64,000 nucleotides of DNA from Neomegalonema perideroedes DSM 15528. Lineage in GTDB: Bacteria; Pseudomonadota; Alphaproteobacteria; Rhodobacterales; Rhodobacteraceae. The notes beneath the pieces were generated by a model. That model was not told where the DNA came from. It saw nothing but the letters and a program-made list of their open reading frames with translations, and searched no databases. Shown piece after piece: positions 53,429-63,531 of the stretch. The position numbers and the translations under genes are program-made. Position 1 is the stretch's first letter. Every line of letters starts with the position of its first letter. The stretch covers positions 330,221 through 394,220 of the forward strand of contig NZ_KB893654.1 of assembly GCF_000374145.1 (NCBI RefSeq). The letters are read 5' to 3'.

Positions 53429-54589
53429 ATGCCCGACTCCAGAAAGCCTGCGGGCTCCGGGCTTCGTCCGATGGGGGCGAGCCTCGGCGAGATGACCGAC
53501 CGCGCGCGGGAGATCTTCCGGCGCGTGGTCGAGGCCTATCTGGAGACCGGCGAGCCCGTCGGCTCGCGGACCCTCTCGCGGGCGCTGGAGGAGCGGTTGT
53601 CTCCGGCCACCATCCGCAACGTGATGCAGGATCTGGAGCTGATGGGCCTTCTGGCCTCTCCGCACACCAGCGCGGGCCGGACCCCCACTCAGGCGGGCCT
53701 GCGGCTTTTCGTGGACGCGCTGATCGATCTCGGCGAGCCCGCGCCGGAGGATCAAGCCCGCATCAAGGCCGCGCTCGATCCGGCGGCGGGCGACCTCAAC
53801 AGCGCTTTTCAGGCGGCGGGCGCGGCTTTATCGGGGCTTTCGCGCGGGGCGGGTCTGGTGATCGCCCCCACCCGCGAGGCGCCGATCAAACATATCGAGG
53901 TGGTGAGCCTCGGGCCTGAGCGCGGGCTTCTGGTGCTGGTCGGCGCCGACGGCACGGTGGAGAACCGCCTCTTCACGCCGCCCCCCGGCCTGACGCCCTC
54001 GGCCATGGCCGAGGCGAGCAATTTCCTCAACGCCTTTCTGCGCGGCGGCACTCTGGAGGAGGCGCGCGGCCTGCTGCTGGCGCGCATCGAGGAGAACCGC
54101 GCCGAACTCGACGCCGCCGCCGCCCGGCTCATTGAGACCGGACTCGCGGAATGGGCGGGCGTGGGGGCCGGGGCGGGGCGGGGGGCGCGCCTGATCGTCC
54201 GGGGGCGCTCGAATCTGCTGGAGGACGGGGCCTCCGCCGCAGATCTGGAGGCCGCGCGCCGGCTCTTCGATCTGCTGGAAAGGCAGGAGGACGCCGCCGA
54301 ATTGCTGGATCTGGCCCGCGACGCCCAAGGGGTCCGCGTGTTTTTAGGATCGGAAACGAAATTATTCTCGCTTTCGGCTTCGGCGCTGGTCATATCTCCC
54401 TATATGAACGCGGAAAGGCGGGTCATCGGGGCCATCGGCGTGATCGGCCCGATGCGCCTCAATTACGCGCGCGTGGTGCCCATCGTGGAATATACGGCGC
54501 GGCTCATCGGACGCACCCTCGGAGGGGCCTCCGAAGAGCGCCGGGCTTTGGGCGCCGCCTCTAAGGAAGGAGAGTCTCATGGCGGATGA
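53429..54589 (+). CDS. hrcA: Heat-inducible transcription repressor HrcA
   Basis: HrcA represses chaperone genes by binding CIRCE elements, with GroE as titrator. The 386-residue protein has the N-terminal winged helix with VVEAYLETGEPVGSRTLSRA and LSPATIRNVMQDLELMGLL, and SPHTSAGRTPTQAGLRLFVD. The C-terminal GAF-like domain holds VIGPMRLNYARVVPIVEYTA. GAAGGAG precedes the ATG. It overlaps grpE by 11 nt. I find no CIRCE inverted repeat upstream, so hrcA-grpE may not be autoregulated here. Confidence 0.95.
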   Translation: MPDSRKPAGSGLRPMGASLGEMTDRAREIFRRVVEAYLETGEPVGSRTLSRALEERLSPATIRNVMQDLELMGLLASPHTSAGRTPTQAGLRLFVDALIDLGEPAPEDQARIKAALDPAAGDLNSAFQAAGAALSGLSRGAGLVIAPTREAPIKHIEVVSLGPERGLLVLVGADGTVENRLFTPPPGLTPSAMAEASNFLNAFLRGGTLEEARGLLLARIEENRAELDAAAARLIETGLAEWAGVGAGAGRGARLIVRGRSNLLEDGASAADLEAARRLFDLLERQEDAAELLDLARDAQGVRVFLGSETKLFSLSASALVISPYMNAERRVIGAIGVIGPMRLNYARVVPIVEYTARLIGRTLGGASEERRALGAASKEGESHGG

Positions 54590-55379
54590 ACAGCCGACGC
54601 AGAAGGCGGAGGATCCTGCGGCCGAGGCCGCCGCGGCCGAAGAGGCCCGCGCCGAAGGGACGGAGCAGGAGGACGGCGCCGAGGGCGAGCCCTTGGGCCA
54701 TGGGGCCGGGCTGGAGGCCGAACTGGCCGCTGTGAAGGATCGTCTGCTGCGGGCGCTCGCCGAGGGCGAGAACGACCGCCGCCGCGCCGCCCGCGACCGC
54801 GAGGACGCCGCCAAATACGGCGGAACGCGCCTCGCGCGGGACATCCTCTCGGTCTACGACAATCTCGAACGCACGCTCTCCAGCGCCGACGAAGCCAGCC
54901 GCGCCGCCGCCAAAGACTTCTTCGAGGGCGTGGAGCTGACCCGCGCCGAATTGCTCTCCGCCTTCGCCAAACATCAGATCGAGCCCATCGACACCTCTTT
55001 GGGCGTGCGCTTCGACCCGAATCTGCATCAGGCGATGTTCGAGGCGGTTTTGCCGGGGGCTCCGGCGGGCAGCGTCGTGCAGACCATGCAGACCGGCTTC
55101 ACCATCGCGGGACGTCTGCTGCGTCCGGCCTTCGTGGGCGTGGCCAAGGCGCCGCCCGCCGCCGCCGCTCCGGCGCCCGCCGCCGAGGAGGAGGAGGCCC
55201 CCGCCGCCGACCCCGACCCCGCTCCTCAAGAGGAGGCGAGGGCCGAGGCCGCCGAAAAGTCCGGGGAGAAATCTGCGGAGAAATCTGCGGAGAAATCCGC
55301 CGAGGCCTCCGCCGCGCCGCGTCCGGCCTCCGCTCCGCCTCCGCCGCGCCCCGGCGCCGCGCGCACGCGTCGCGACTGA
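54579..55379 (+). CDS. grpE: Nucleotide exchange factor GrpE with extended C-terminal tail
   Basis: GrpE releases ADP from DnaK. The 266-residue protein has an acidic N-terminus and a coiled-coil helix at ~45-100 (LEAELAAVKDRLLRALAE). The head domain contains NLHQAMFEAVLPGAPAGSVVQTMQTGF-type sequence, with the conserved GR.LRPA.V at its end. The family usually stops near residue 190. Here ~75 further residues are Ala/Glu/Pro-rich and include three GEKSAEKSAEKSAE-like repeats and a basic end (PGAARTRRD). dnaK is not in the window. Confidence 0.94.
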   Translation: MADEQPTQKAEDPAAEAAAAEEARAEGTEQEDGAEGEPLGHGAGLEAELAAVKDRLLRALAEGENDRRRAARDREDAAKYGGTRLARDILSVYDNLERTLSSADEASRAAAKDFFEGVELTRAELLSAFAKHQIEPIDTSLGVRFDPNLHQAMFEAVLPGAPAGSVVQTMQTGFTIAGRLLRPAFVGVAKAPPAAAAPAPAAEEEEAPAADPDPAPQEEARAEAAEKSGEKSAEKSAEKSAEASAAPRPASAPPPPRPGAARTRRD

Positions 55380-55385
55380 TCCGAC

Positions 55386-56516
55386 GTGATCCGCGAGATC
55401 CGCATCGAGGGCTACCGCTCGCTGCGGGCCGCCTCCATGGCCATGGGCCGCCTGAGCGTCGTGACCGGCGAGAACGGGGTGGGCAAGACCAACCTCTATC
55501 GCGGGCTTGAGCTGCTGCGGGCGGCGGCGGTGGGCGATCTGGCCCGCCGCCTCGCGCAGGAGGGCGGCATGGCCTCGGCGCTCTGGGCGGGGGCGACGCC
55601 GCTTGATCCGCAGGCCCCGCCCGAGGCGCCCAAAGCGCGCCGCGACGCGCGGCTGAAGCTCGGGGTGCGGCTGGAGAGCCTCGAATATGAGATCGTGCTG
55701 GGGCTGCCCGGCCCCACCGATCCGGCTTTGGCGCTGGATCCGGTGGTGAAGGAGGAACGCGTCTCCATCCATGTGGACGGCCGCCGCGCGGTCATGCTGG
55801 AGCGCAAGGGCCCCCATATCTCCGCCCGCGAGCCGGACGGCGCATGGCGCAGCTATAAGGGCGCTCTGCTCATGGCCGAGACGGCCTTGGCCACCCTGCG
55901 CGATCCGCATCAATTCCCGGAGCTGCATATCCTTCAGAAGCGCCTCACGGATTGGCGCTTCTACCACGGCTTCCGCTCGGACGCGGACTCGCCTTTGCGC
56001 CAGCCTCAGCCCGCGGTCTGCGCGCCGACGCTGGATTCCGACGGCGTGAATCTGGCGGCGGCTCTGGCGACGGCGATCCACCTCAAGGAGGGGCCGCAGG
56101 GCGTGGAGCGCTCCGAGGTGGGCCGCGCCGTGGAGGAGGCTTTCCCCGGCTCGCGGCTGGAGTTCGTGGAGGCGGCGGGGCGCTATCTGGTGGCCATGCG
56201 CACGCCGGGCTTTCCGCGCTCTTTTTCGGCGCCGGAGCTTTCGGACGGAGTCCTGCGCTATCTGGCTTTGGTGGGGGCGCTCTGCGCCTATCGCCGCCCC
56301 GACTTCATCGCGCTGAACGAGCCGGAGGCGAGCCTCCATCCCGCGCTGATCGCGCCTTTGGGGCGGCTGATCCTGCGGGCTTCGGCGGAGGCTCAGATTC
56401 TCGTCGTCAGCCATTCCGACGCCCTCGCGCGGCTGCTGGAGCAGGAGGGCGGGGCGCGGGTTCTGCGTCTGGAGAAGCTGCGCGGCGAGACGCGTCTGCC
56501 GGACTCCGCCTTCTGA
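55386..56516 (+). CDS. COG4637-type predicted AAA ATPase
   Basis: This 376-residue ABC-like ATPase of the OLD/RecF-related class has IEGYRSLRAASMAMG, Walker A VVTGENGVGKTNLYRGLELL near residue 27, a signature-like SDGVLRYLALV near 298, Walker B FIALNEPEASLHP near 320, and the switch VVSHSDALARLL near 350. A TOPRIM domain is absent, unlike OLD nucleases. The start is GTG at 55386, 6 nt after grpE, so co-transcription is likely. Function is unknown; the family is often a single chromosomal gene and should not be read as a defence system without partners. Confidence 0.82.
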   Translation: MIREIRIEGYRSLRAASMAMGRLSVVTGENGVGKTNLYRGLELLRAAAVGDLARRLAQEGGMASALWAGATPLDPQAPPEAPKARRDARLKLGVRLESLEYEIVLGLPGPTDPALALDPVVKEERVSIHVDGRRAVMLERKGPHISAREPDGAWRSYKGALLMAETALATLRDPHQFPELHILQKRLTDWRFYHGFRSDADSPLRQPQPAVCAPTLDSDGVNLAAALATAIHLKEGPQGVERSEVGRAVEEAFPGSRLEFVEAAGRYLVAMRTPGFPRSFSAPELSDGVLRYLALVGALCAYRRPDFIALNEPEASLHPALIAPLGRLILRASAEAQILVVSHSDALARLLEQEGGARVLRLEKLRGETRLPDSAF

Positions 56517-56537
56517 CGATCTCCGCCTTCTGACGAT
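56504..56537 (+). repeat. 17-bp tandem duplication at the ATPase gene stop
   Basis: ctccgccttctgacgat occurs twice in direct succession. The first copy holds the last codons and TGA stop of the ATPase gene; the second is non-coding. Confidence 0.95.
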
Positions 56538-56625
56538 CCGTCTTTCGCGGCCTTTTCTCCGCAAGGCCCCGCTCCTATATCGAACTCCGAGACTCCCCGA
56601 ATCGTTCGTTCTGAAAGGCCTCTCC

Positions 56626-58467
56626 ATGCGCGATCCCGTTTTTGGGCCCCTTTTCGATTCCGCCGAAGCCGTCTCCGGCCGCCGCGAGCTCGGCCCTTTG
56701 CCGGAATGGGATCTGACCGATCTCTATTCCTCGCCCGACTGCGCGGAGATCAAACGGGATTTCGAGCGCGTTCAGGCCGAAAACGCCGCTTTCGCCGCCG
56801 ATTATCAGGAGAAGGTCGCGGGGCTCTCCGGCGACGGGCTGGCGCGGGCGATCTCGCGCTATGAGGACACCGGCGAGACCATGGGCCGGATCGGCTCCTT
56901 CGCGGGCCTGCGCTATTACGCCGACACGACGGATTCCGCCAAGGCGAAGTTCCTCGCGGATTCACAGGCGCGTCTGGCGGAGGCCTCGTCTCTGGCGGTC
57001 TTCTTCACGCTGGAGCTGAACCGCATCCCCGACGCCGATCTGGAGGCCAAATACGCCGAAAGCGCCGCGCTCCGCCGCTATAAGCCCTGGATCGAGGAGG
57101 TGCGGGCCTTCCGCCCCTATCAGCTCTCCGACGATCTGGAGAAATTCCTCCATGACCAGAGCGTCGCGGGAGATTCCGCCTGGGGCCGCCTCTTCGACGA
57201 GACCATGGGCGATCTGCGTTATGAGGTCGGCGGCGAGAGCCTGACCCTTGAGGAGACCCTCACGCTGATGTCGCGGGCCGACCGCGCCAAGCGTCAGGCG
57301 GCGGGCGAGGCTCTGGCCAAGGTCTTCACGAAGAACCTCCGCCTGTTCGCGCTGATCACCAACACCCTCGCGAAATCCAAGGAGGTGGTGGACCGCTGGC
57401 GCAAGGCGCCTTCGCCTCAGACCATGCGCCATCTCTCCAACAGCGTCGAGCCGGAGGTGGTTCAGGCGCTGCGGGATTCGGTGACGGCGGCCTATCCCCG
57501 GGTGCCGCATCGCTATTACGCGCTGAAGGCCAAATGGCTCGGGCTCGACAAGCTGGAGTTCTGGGACCGCAACGCTCCGCTCCCCGACCGCCCCGAGCGC
57601 GTGATCGCTTGGGACGAAGCCCGCGAGACCGTCTTGGGCGCCTATGGGGCCTTCTCGCCGAAGATGCGCGATTTGGCCGCCAATTTCTTCGAGAAGCCTT
57701 GGATCGACGCTCCGGCGCGTCCCGGCAAATCGCCGGGGGCCTTCGCGCATTCGACGGTGCCCTCGGCGCATCCCTATGTGCTGGTGAACTACCTCGGCCA
57801 GACCCGCGACGTGATGACCCTCGCCCATGAGCTTGGCCATGGCGTGCATCAGATCCTCGCGGGAGAGCAGGGGCCTTTGATGTCCAGCACGCCCCTGACC
57901 CTCGCCGAGACGGCCAGCGTCTTCGGCGAGATGCTGACCTTCCGCGCCCTGCTCGACGCCGAGACCGATCCCAAGACCCGCAAGGCCCTGCTCGCGGGCA
58001 AGGTCGAGGACATGATCAACACGGTCTTCCGTCAGATCGCCTTCTATGAGTTCGAATCCCGCGTCCACGCCGCCCGCCGCGAGGGCGAACTCACGCCCGA
58101 CGACCTCAACGCCATCTGGCTGGCCGTGCAGACCGAGAGCCTCGGTCCGGCCTTCAACTTCGCGCCGGGCTATGAAAGCTTCTGGGTCTATATCGGGCAT
58201 TTCATCCACTCGCCCTTCTACGTCTACGCCTACGCCTTCGGCGATGGCCTCGTGAACGCGCTTTACGGCGTCTACGAGGAGCGCAAGGCTCAGGGCCGCG
58301 CCGAGGAATTCGTGAAGGATTACTTCGATCTGCTCGCGGCGGGCGGCTCCAAGCGCCATAAGGAGCTGCTCGCGCCTTTCGGCCTCGACGCGGGCGATCC
58401 GAAATTCTGGAGCAAGGGCCTCGACGTCATCAGCCGCATGATCGACGAGCTGGAGGCCATGGAGTGA
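56626..58467 (+). CDS. pepF: M3B oligoendopeptidase F
   Basis: PepF is a cytosolic zinc metallopeptidase that cuts oligopeptides of roughly 7-17 residues. The 613-residue protein has the active-site helix MTLAHELGHGVHQ near residue 402 with the downstream Glu ligand in LAETASVFGEMLTF. Also present are the N-terminal helical region with EWDLTDLYSSPDCAEIKRDF and the C-terminal FIHSPFYVYAYAFGDGLVNALY. Length and motifs agree with the M3B/pepF family of alphaproteobacteria. Expressed alone; a terminator lies just downstream. Confidence 0.95.
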   Translation: MRDPVFGPLFDSAEAVSGRRELGPLPEWDLTDLYSSPDCAEIKRDFERVQAENAAFAADYQEKVAGLSGDGLARAISRYEDTGETMGRIGSFAGLRYYADTTDSAKAKFLADSQARLAEASSLAVFFTLELNRIPDADLEAKYAESAALRRYKPWIEEVRAFRPYQLSDDLEKFLHDQSVAGDSAWGRLFDETMGDLRYEVGGESLTLEETLTLMSRADRAKRQAAGEALAKVFTKNLRLFALITNTLAKSKEVVDRWRKAPSPQTMRHLSNSVEPEVVQALRDSVTAAYPRVPHRYYALKAKWLGLDKLEFWDRNAPLPDRPERVIAWDEARETVLGAYGAFSPKMRDLAANFFEKPWIDAPARPGKSPGAFAHSTVPSAHPYVLVNYLGQTRDVMTLAHELGHGVHQILAGEQGPLMSSTPLTLAETASVFGEMLTFRALLDAETDPKTRKALLAGKVEDMINTVFRQIAFYEFESRVHAARREGELTPDDLNAIWLAVQTESLGPAFNFAPGYESFWVYIGHFIHSPFYVYAYAFGDGLVNALYGVYEERKAQGRAEEFVKDYFDLLAAGGSKRHKELLAPFGLDAGDPKFWSKGLDVISRMIDELEAME

Positions 58468-58492
58468 GGATTCGAACCTTCCTCCGCTTCTG

Positions 58493-58526
58493 AAAAAAAG
58501 CCCGCCGCGATCTCCTCGCGGCGGGC
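58493..58526 (-). terminator. Intrinsic terminator of the transglutaminase-like cluster
   Basis: An 11-bp perfect stem (GCCCGCCGCGA with TCGCGGCGGGC) has a 5-nt loop and is followed on the minus strand by TTTTTTTC. It also lies 26 bp past pepF on the plus strand but has only a weak tail in that direction. Confidence 0.92.
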
Positions 58527-58547
58527 TTCGTCTGTGGGGCGGCGGGA

Positions 58548-59441
58548 TCAGCCCTGAGATTGGCTTTGCCCGCCGATTCCCTGAAACTGGCCTTGTCCGC
58601 GAGTCGGGGAGGGCGTTTCCGCTCCCTCCGCGCGCCGGACCAGAAGGCGCGCGGCCACGACCGCCGCGCCTTCGCCGCCCTTATAGGCGAAGCGGAAGGG
58701 ATCGGCGTCCGCGGCGTCCAGCCCCGAACAGAGCCGCACATAGGCGTCGGTCGGCGAGAGGTCGTTGGCGGCGTCGAAGCCGATCCAGCCGATGCCCTCG
58801 ATGAAGATCTCCGCCCAGGCGTGGAGCGCTTCGGTTTCGGCCTCCTCCTCCGCATGGCGATAGCCCAGCACGTAGCGCGCGGGCAGGCCGCGCGTCCGGG
58901 CCGCCGAGATCAGGATATGGGCGAAGTCGCGCAGGGAGCCGCGTCCGGCGCCGAGAGCCTCGGCGGCGGTGTGGGGCTTCTCCTCTTCAGGGAGGCCCTC
59001 CTCATGGATCATGCGCTCGCGCAGGACGGCCTTGAGCCGATGCGCGACGTCCAGCCCCGAACTGGCGGGCTCGGCGGCGGCCTCGGCCAGAGCCTCGATC
59101 GCGGCGTCGGCGCGCGTGGCCTTGGTCCGGCGCAGGAAGACGGCGGGGCGGGCTCTTTCGCGCCAGCCCTTGACCACGCCCGCCAGATCCCGCGTCTCGA
59201 CGGTTCCGCGGGCCTGAATCTTCACGGCCTCGACCGGTCCGGCGAGGGTCAGGCTGCGGATGCGGTCGCCGGAGCCGTTGGAGAAGGGTTCGGCGAGCTT
59301 CGCCTCTTCTCCGCCGTCGATGGTCCAGTCGACGATTCTTTGTCCGTCGAAATCCCCCGGCTGGAGCCGGAGACTGAAGACCGCCGAGCGGATCGGCTGG
59401 GCCGTGCGCAGCTCGACGTCATGCGTGATGGTCAGCCGCAT
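58548..59441 (-). CDS. Transglutaminase-like protein lacking the catalytic cysteine
   Basis: This 297-residue protein has the N-terminal beta domain (MRLTITHDVELRTAQPIRS) and the transglutaminase-core fold seen in the bacterial family linked to alpha-E proteins. The helix that normally starts G-V-C-(Q/R)-D-x-A-H reads GRGSLRDFAHILISAARTRG, so Leu (codon 58932-58934) replaces the nucleophile Cys. The His (LHAWAEIFIEGIGW) and Asp (GFDAANDLSPTDAYVRL) remain. The tail is Gly/Gln-rich. GGAGGGTGAGG precedes ATG 59441, 4 nt after the alpha-E stop. Probably inactive as a protease or amidase; binding or another chemistry is possible. Confidence 0.85.
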   Translation of the reverse strand: MRLTITHDVELRTAQPIRSAVFSLRLQPGDFDGQRIVDWTIDGGEEAKLAEPFSNGSGDRIRSLTLAGPVEAVKIQARGTVETRDLAGVVKGWRERARPAVFLRRTKATRADAAIEALAEAAAEPASSGLDVAHRLKAVLRERMIHEEGLPEEEKPHTAAEALGAGRGSLRDFAHILISAARTRGLPARYVLGYRHAEEEAETEALHAWAEIFIEGIGWIGFDAANDLSPTDAYVRLCSGLDAADADPFRFAYKGGEGAAVVAARLLVRRAEGAETPSPTRGQGQFQGIGGQSQSQG

Positions 59442-59445
59442 GGCC

Positions 59446-60390
<945 letters not shown>

Positions 60391-60404
60391 GATGAAGCGC
60401 CCCC

Positions 60405-61808
60405 TTATTCGGCCAGAACCCAAGTGTCCTTGACGCCGCCGCCCTGACTGGAGTTCACCACCAGAGAGCCTTGACGCATGGCCACGCGCGTCAATCCTCC
60501 GGGGATCAGCCGGACCTCGTCGCCGACCAGCGCATAGGGGCGCAAGTCCACATGACGCGGCGCCACGCCCTCCTCCACGAGGGTGGGGGTGGTCGAGAGC
60601 GCGAGGGTCGGTTGGGCGATGAAGTCGCGCGGATCGGCCTTGATGCGCTCGGCGTAAGCCTCGCGTTCGGCCTGCGTGGCTTTGGGGCCGACGATCATGC
60701 CGTAGCCGCCCGAGCCGTGGACCTCCTTCACCACCAGCTCATGCAGGTTTTCGAGCACGTATTTCAGATCCGTGGGATCGGCGCATTTATAGGTCGGCAC
60801 GTTGTTCAGGGCCGGAGTCTCGCCGAGATAGAAGCGGATCATGTCCGGCACATAGGTGTAGACGGCCTTGTCGTCGGCCACGCCCGAGCCCGGCGCCGAA
60901 GCCAGAGAGACCCCGCCCGAGCGATAGACGTCCATCAGCCCCGGCACGCCGAGCATGGAGTCGCGGCGGAAGCAGAGCGGATCGAGGAAATCGTCGTCGA
61001 TGCGCCGATAGATCACATCCACGCGTTTGGGGCCGCCGGTGCTGCGCATCCAGACATACCCGCCCTCGACGTAGAGATCCTGACCCTCGACCAGCTCCAC
61101 GCCCATCTGATCGGCGAGGAAGCTATGCTCGTAATAGGCGCTGTTATAGGCGCCCGGCGTCAGCACCACGATGGTGGGATCCGACTGCGACTTGATCGGC
61201 CGCACGCCGCTGAGGGTGCGCCGCAATTGGGTCGGGTAGTCGTCCACCGGCAGCACGCGCCCCCTCGCGAAGAGCGAGGGGAACATGCGCATCATGATCT
61301 CGCGGTTCTCCAGCATGTAGGAGACGCCGGAGGGCGTGCGGCAATTATCCTCCAGCACGTAGAAGTCGCCGGGGCCGACCCGCACGATGTCGATGCCCAC
61401 GATATGGCTGTAGACGCCGCGCGGCGGGTCCACGCCGATCATGGCGGGCTCGAAGGCGGCGTTGCGATAGACCAGATCGGCGGGCACCACGCCCGCGCGG
61501 ATGATCTCGCCGCGGTGATAGACGTCGTGCAGGAACATGTTCAGCGCCCGGGCGCGCTGGATCACGCCGCGCTCCAGCTTGCGCCATTCCTCGGCGTTGA
61601 AGACGCGCGGCACGATGTCGAAGGGGATCAGCCTTTCCGGGTCGCCGCCCTCGCCGTAGACGGCGAAGGTGATGCCGATTTTGCGGAAGAGCGTCTCGGC
61701 TTCGAGGCTCTTGCGGCGGAGGGTTTCAAGGTCGGTGGCGTTCAGCCAGTCGCGGATGTCCCGATACGGGTCGTCCGGTCGCCCTGCAGGCCCCATTTCA
61801 TCATACAT
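60405..61808 (-). CDS. Circularly permuted ATP-grasp protein (DUF404/DUF407)
   Basis: This 467-residue protein belongs to the circularly permuted ATP-grasp family, thought to form amide bonds. Motifs include RALNMFLHDVYHRGEIIRAG, FYVLEDNCRTPSGVSYMLEN near residue 180, GYVWMRSTGGPKRVDVIYRR, VLENLHELVVKEVHGSGGYG near 375 and ATP-grasp end motifs RPYALVGDEVRLIPGGLTRV. ATG 61808 has GGGGGA upstream; a 37-codon longer frame is unlikely. It leads a tight three-gene operon and diverges from a glutamine-synthetase-family gene. Confidence 0.93.
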   Translation of the reverse strand: MYDEMGPAGRPDDPYRDIRDWLNATDLETLRRKSLEAETLFRKIGITFAVYGEGGDPERLIPFDIVPRVFNAEEWRKLERGVIQRARALNMFLHDVYHRGEIIRAGVVPADLVYRNAAFEPAMIGVDPPRGVYSHIVGIDIVRVGPGDFYVLEDNCRTPSGVSYMLENREIMMRMFPSLFARGRVLPVDDYPTQLRRTLSGVRPIKSQSDPTIVVLTPGAYNSAYYEHSFLADQMGVELVEGQDLYVEGGYVWMRSTGGPKRVDVIYRRIDDDFLDPLCFRRDSMLGVPGLMDVYRSGGVSLASAPGSGVADDKAVYTYVPDMIRFYLGETPALNNVPTYKCADPTDLKYVLENLHELVVKEVHGSGGYGMIVGPKATQAEREAYAERIKADPRDFIAQPTLALSTTPTLVEEGVAPRHVDLRPYALVGDEVRLIPGGLTRVAMRQGSLVVNSSQGGGVKDTWVLAE

Positions 61809-62133
61809 GAGCGTCCCCCTTTCATGGTCCTCCGCCGCCAAGGTTACGCGATGCGGCGCCCGCCACAAGACGGAAATGTGAAGTCGTCTCTCTCTGGAAG
61901 CTGCGCGTCTTTGACGCAATGCAGCAAGATTGAAGCCCTTACGCCTAAAAATTAAGCGATTCGCCCCTTTCCTAAGCTTTCGGAGAGGGGGAGGCGCTTT
62001 GGATCGCCCCCTCTGGGCGAAGCGGATTTCCGCGTCTATAGTCAGGCTTCGCGGCCCATGGGGCGCGGCCCGAGGGTCCGCGTCGTCTCGCGCCTCCCGC
62101 GCCTTGGGCGTCGCGAAACACGCAGATGATCAC
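61809..62133. other. Divergent regulatory interval of 325 bp
   Basis: No gene is seen between the two divergent ligase genes. A 13-bp inverted repeat, GCGTCTTTGACGC, lies at 61905-61917. A weak minus-strand promoter (TTGTGG, 16 nt, TAACCT; 61868-61841) could serve the ATP-grasp operon. The frame of the plus-strand gene stays open back to 61930 but lacks family-like sequence before 62134. Confidence 0.4.
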
Positions 62134-63531
62134 ATGGCCGACAGAAGAAACAACCGCGGTTTGAGCCTGACCGTTTCGCCCGAGAATCGCCCCTATGACG
62201 TGGAGGAGGCGCGGCTTTGGCTGCGGGATCATCGCATCGAAGAAGTGGAGTGCGTCGCGCCCGATTTCGCGGGCGTGCCGCGCGGCAAGGCCATGCCCTG
62301 CTCGAAATTCGCCGAGATGAAGGCGATCTACATGCCGGTCTCGATCTTCTTCCAGACGATCACCGGCATGTACGTCGAGTTCGAGGATCAGGGCGTCTGG
62401 GCGGAGCACGACCTCCGGCTGATCCCCGATCTCTCGACCATGCGCGCGGTGCCCTGGGCTCTGGAGCCCTCGGTGCAGGTGATTCACGACCTCGTCGATA
62501 AAAAGGGCGAGCCCGTCCCCTTCGCTCCCCGCGAGGTGCTGCGGCGGGTGCTGAAGCTCTATGCGGAGCGCGGCTGGAAGCCGGTCGTGGCGCCCGAGCT
62601 GGAGTTCTACCTCACCAAGCGCAACACCGATCCCGATTATCCGCTGGAGCCCCCCATTGGGCGCACGGGGCGTCAGGGCATGGGGAATCAGGCCTATTCG
62701 ATCTCGGCGGTGGACGAATACGACTCGGTGATCGAGCATATTTATGATTACGCCGAGGCTCAGGGCCTTGAGATCGACACGGTGATTCAAGAGGCCGGCG
62801 CCGGACAGATCGAGATGAATCTGATCCATGGCGATCCCATGGATCTCGCGGATCAGGTCTTCATGTTCAAGCGCACCATCCGCGAGGCCGCGCTGCGCCA
62901 TGATTGCTACGCCACCTTCATGGCCAAGCCCATGGAGGGACAGCCCGGCTCGGCGATGCATATTCATCAGAGCGTGGTGGACGCCGAGGGCCGCAACATC
63001 TTCACCGACGCCAAGGGCGATCCGACGCCGGAATTTCATCAGTTCATCGGCGGACAGCAGAAATTCCTCGCGGCGACGGGCTGCGTCTTCGCGCCTTACG
63101 TCAATTCCTACCGCCGCCTGACGCCCGACATGGCGGCGCCGGTGAATCTCGAATGGGGCGAGGACAACCGCACGGCGGGTCTGCGCGTGCCGATCTCCGG
63201 GCCGGAGGCGCGGCGCGTCGAGACCCGCGTGGTGGGCGCCGACGCCAATCCTTATCTGGCTCTGGCGGTTTGTCTGGCCTGCGGCTATCTCGGCATCCGC
63301 GACAAGGTGGAGGCCCGCCCCATGCTGGAGGGCAACGCTTATTCCGGCCAGCATGAGCTTCCGCACGGCTTGCTGGAGGCGGTGAGCCTTTTCGAGGGGA
63401 CGCCGGAATTGCGCGACGTGCTCGGGCCGGAGTTCTGCGATCTCTACGCAAGGGTCAAGCGCGCGGAATATAACGAATATATGCGCGTGATCTCGCCTTG
63501 GGAGCGCGAATATCTCTTGCTGACGGTCTGA
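62134..63531 (+). CDS. Glutamine-synthetase-family ligase (gamma-glutamylpolyamine synthetase-like)
   Basis: This 465-residue protein has the beta-grasp domain ([19 protein letters not shown]) and the GS catalytic domain with [12 protein letters not shown] near residue 155, [13 protein letters not shown] near 218, [12 protein letters not shown] near 275 and [16 protein letters not shown] near 343. The metal- and ATP-binding motifs look intact. The adenylylation Tyr site of ordinary GlnA is absent. It resembles the PuuA-type group that joins glutamate to polyamines or other amines; the amine is unknown. ATG 62134 lacks a strong ribosome site. Its stop overlaps the rnhB start by one base. Confidence 0.85.
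   Translation: MADRRNNRGLSLTVSPENRPYDVEEARLWLRDHRIEEVECVAPDFAGVPRGKAMPCSKFAEMKAIYMPVSIFFQTITGMYVEFEDQGVWAEHDLRLIPDLSTMRAVPWALEPSVQVIHDLVDKKGEPVPFAPREVLRRVLKLYAERGWKPVVAPELEFYLTKRNTDPDYPLEPPIGRTGRQGMGNQAYSISAVDEYDSVIEHIYDYAEAQGLEIDTVIQEAGAGQIEMNLIHGDPMDLADQVFMFKRTIREAALRHDCYATFMAKPMEGQPGSAMHIHQSVVDAEGRNIFTDAKGDPTPEFHQFIGGQQKFLAATGCVFAPYVNSYRRLTPDMAAPVNLEWGEDNRTAGLRVPISGPEARRVETRVVGADANPYLALAVCLACGYLGIRDKVEARPMLEGNAYSGQHELPHGLLEAVSLFEGTPELRDVLGPEFCDLYARVKRAEYNEYMRVISPWEREYLLLTV

Noticed and set aside
55386-56516. OLD-type defence nuclease
   Set aside because: The ATPase core is present but there is no TOPRIM nuclease domain and no partner gene; a housekeeping position after grpE is more likely.
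58466-58485. tRNA T-loop-like sequence (GGTTCGAATCC on the minus strand) at the pepF stop
   Set aside because: No acceptor, D or anticodon stems can be built around it, and the flank is a terminator.
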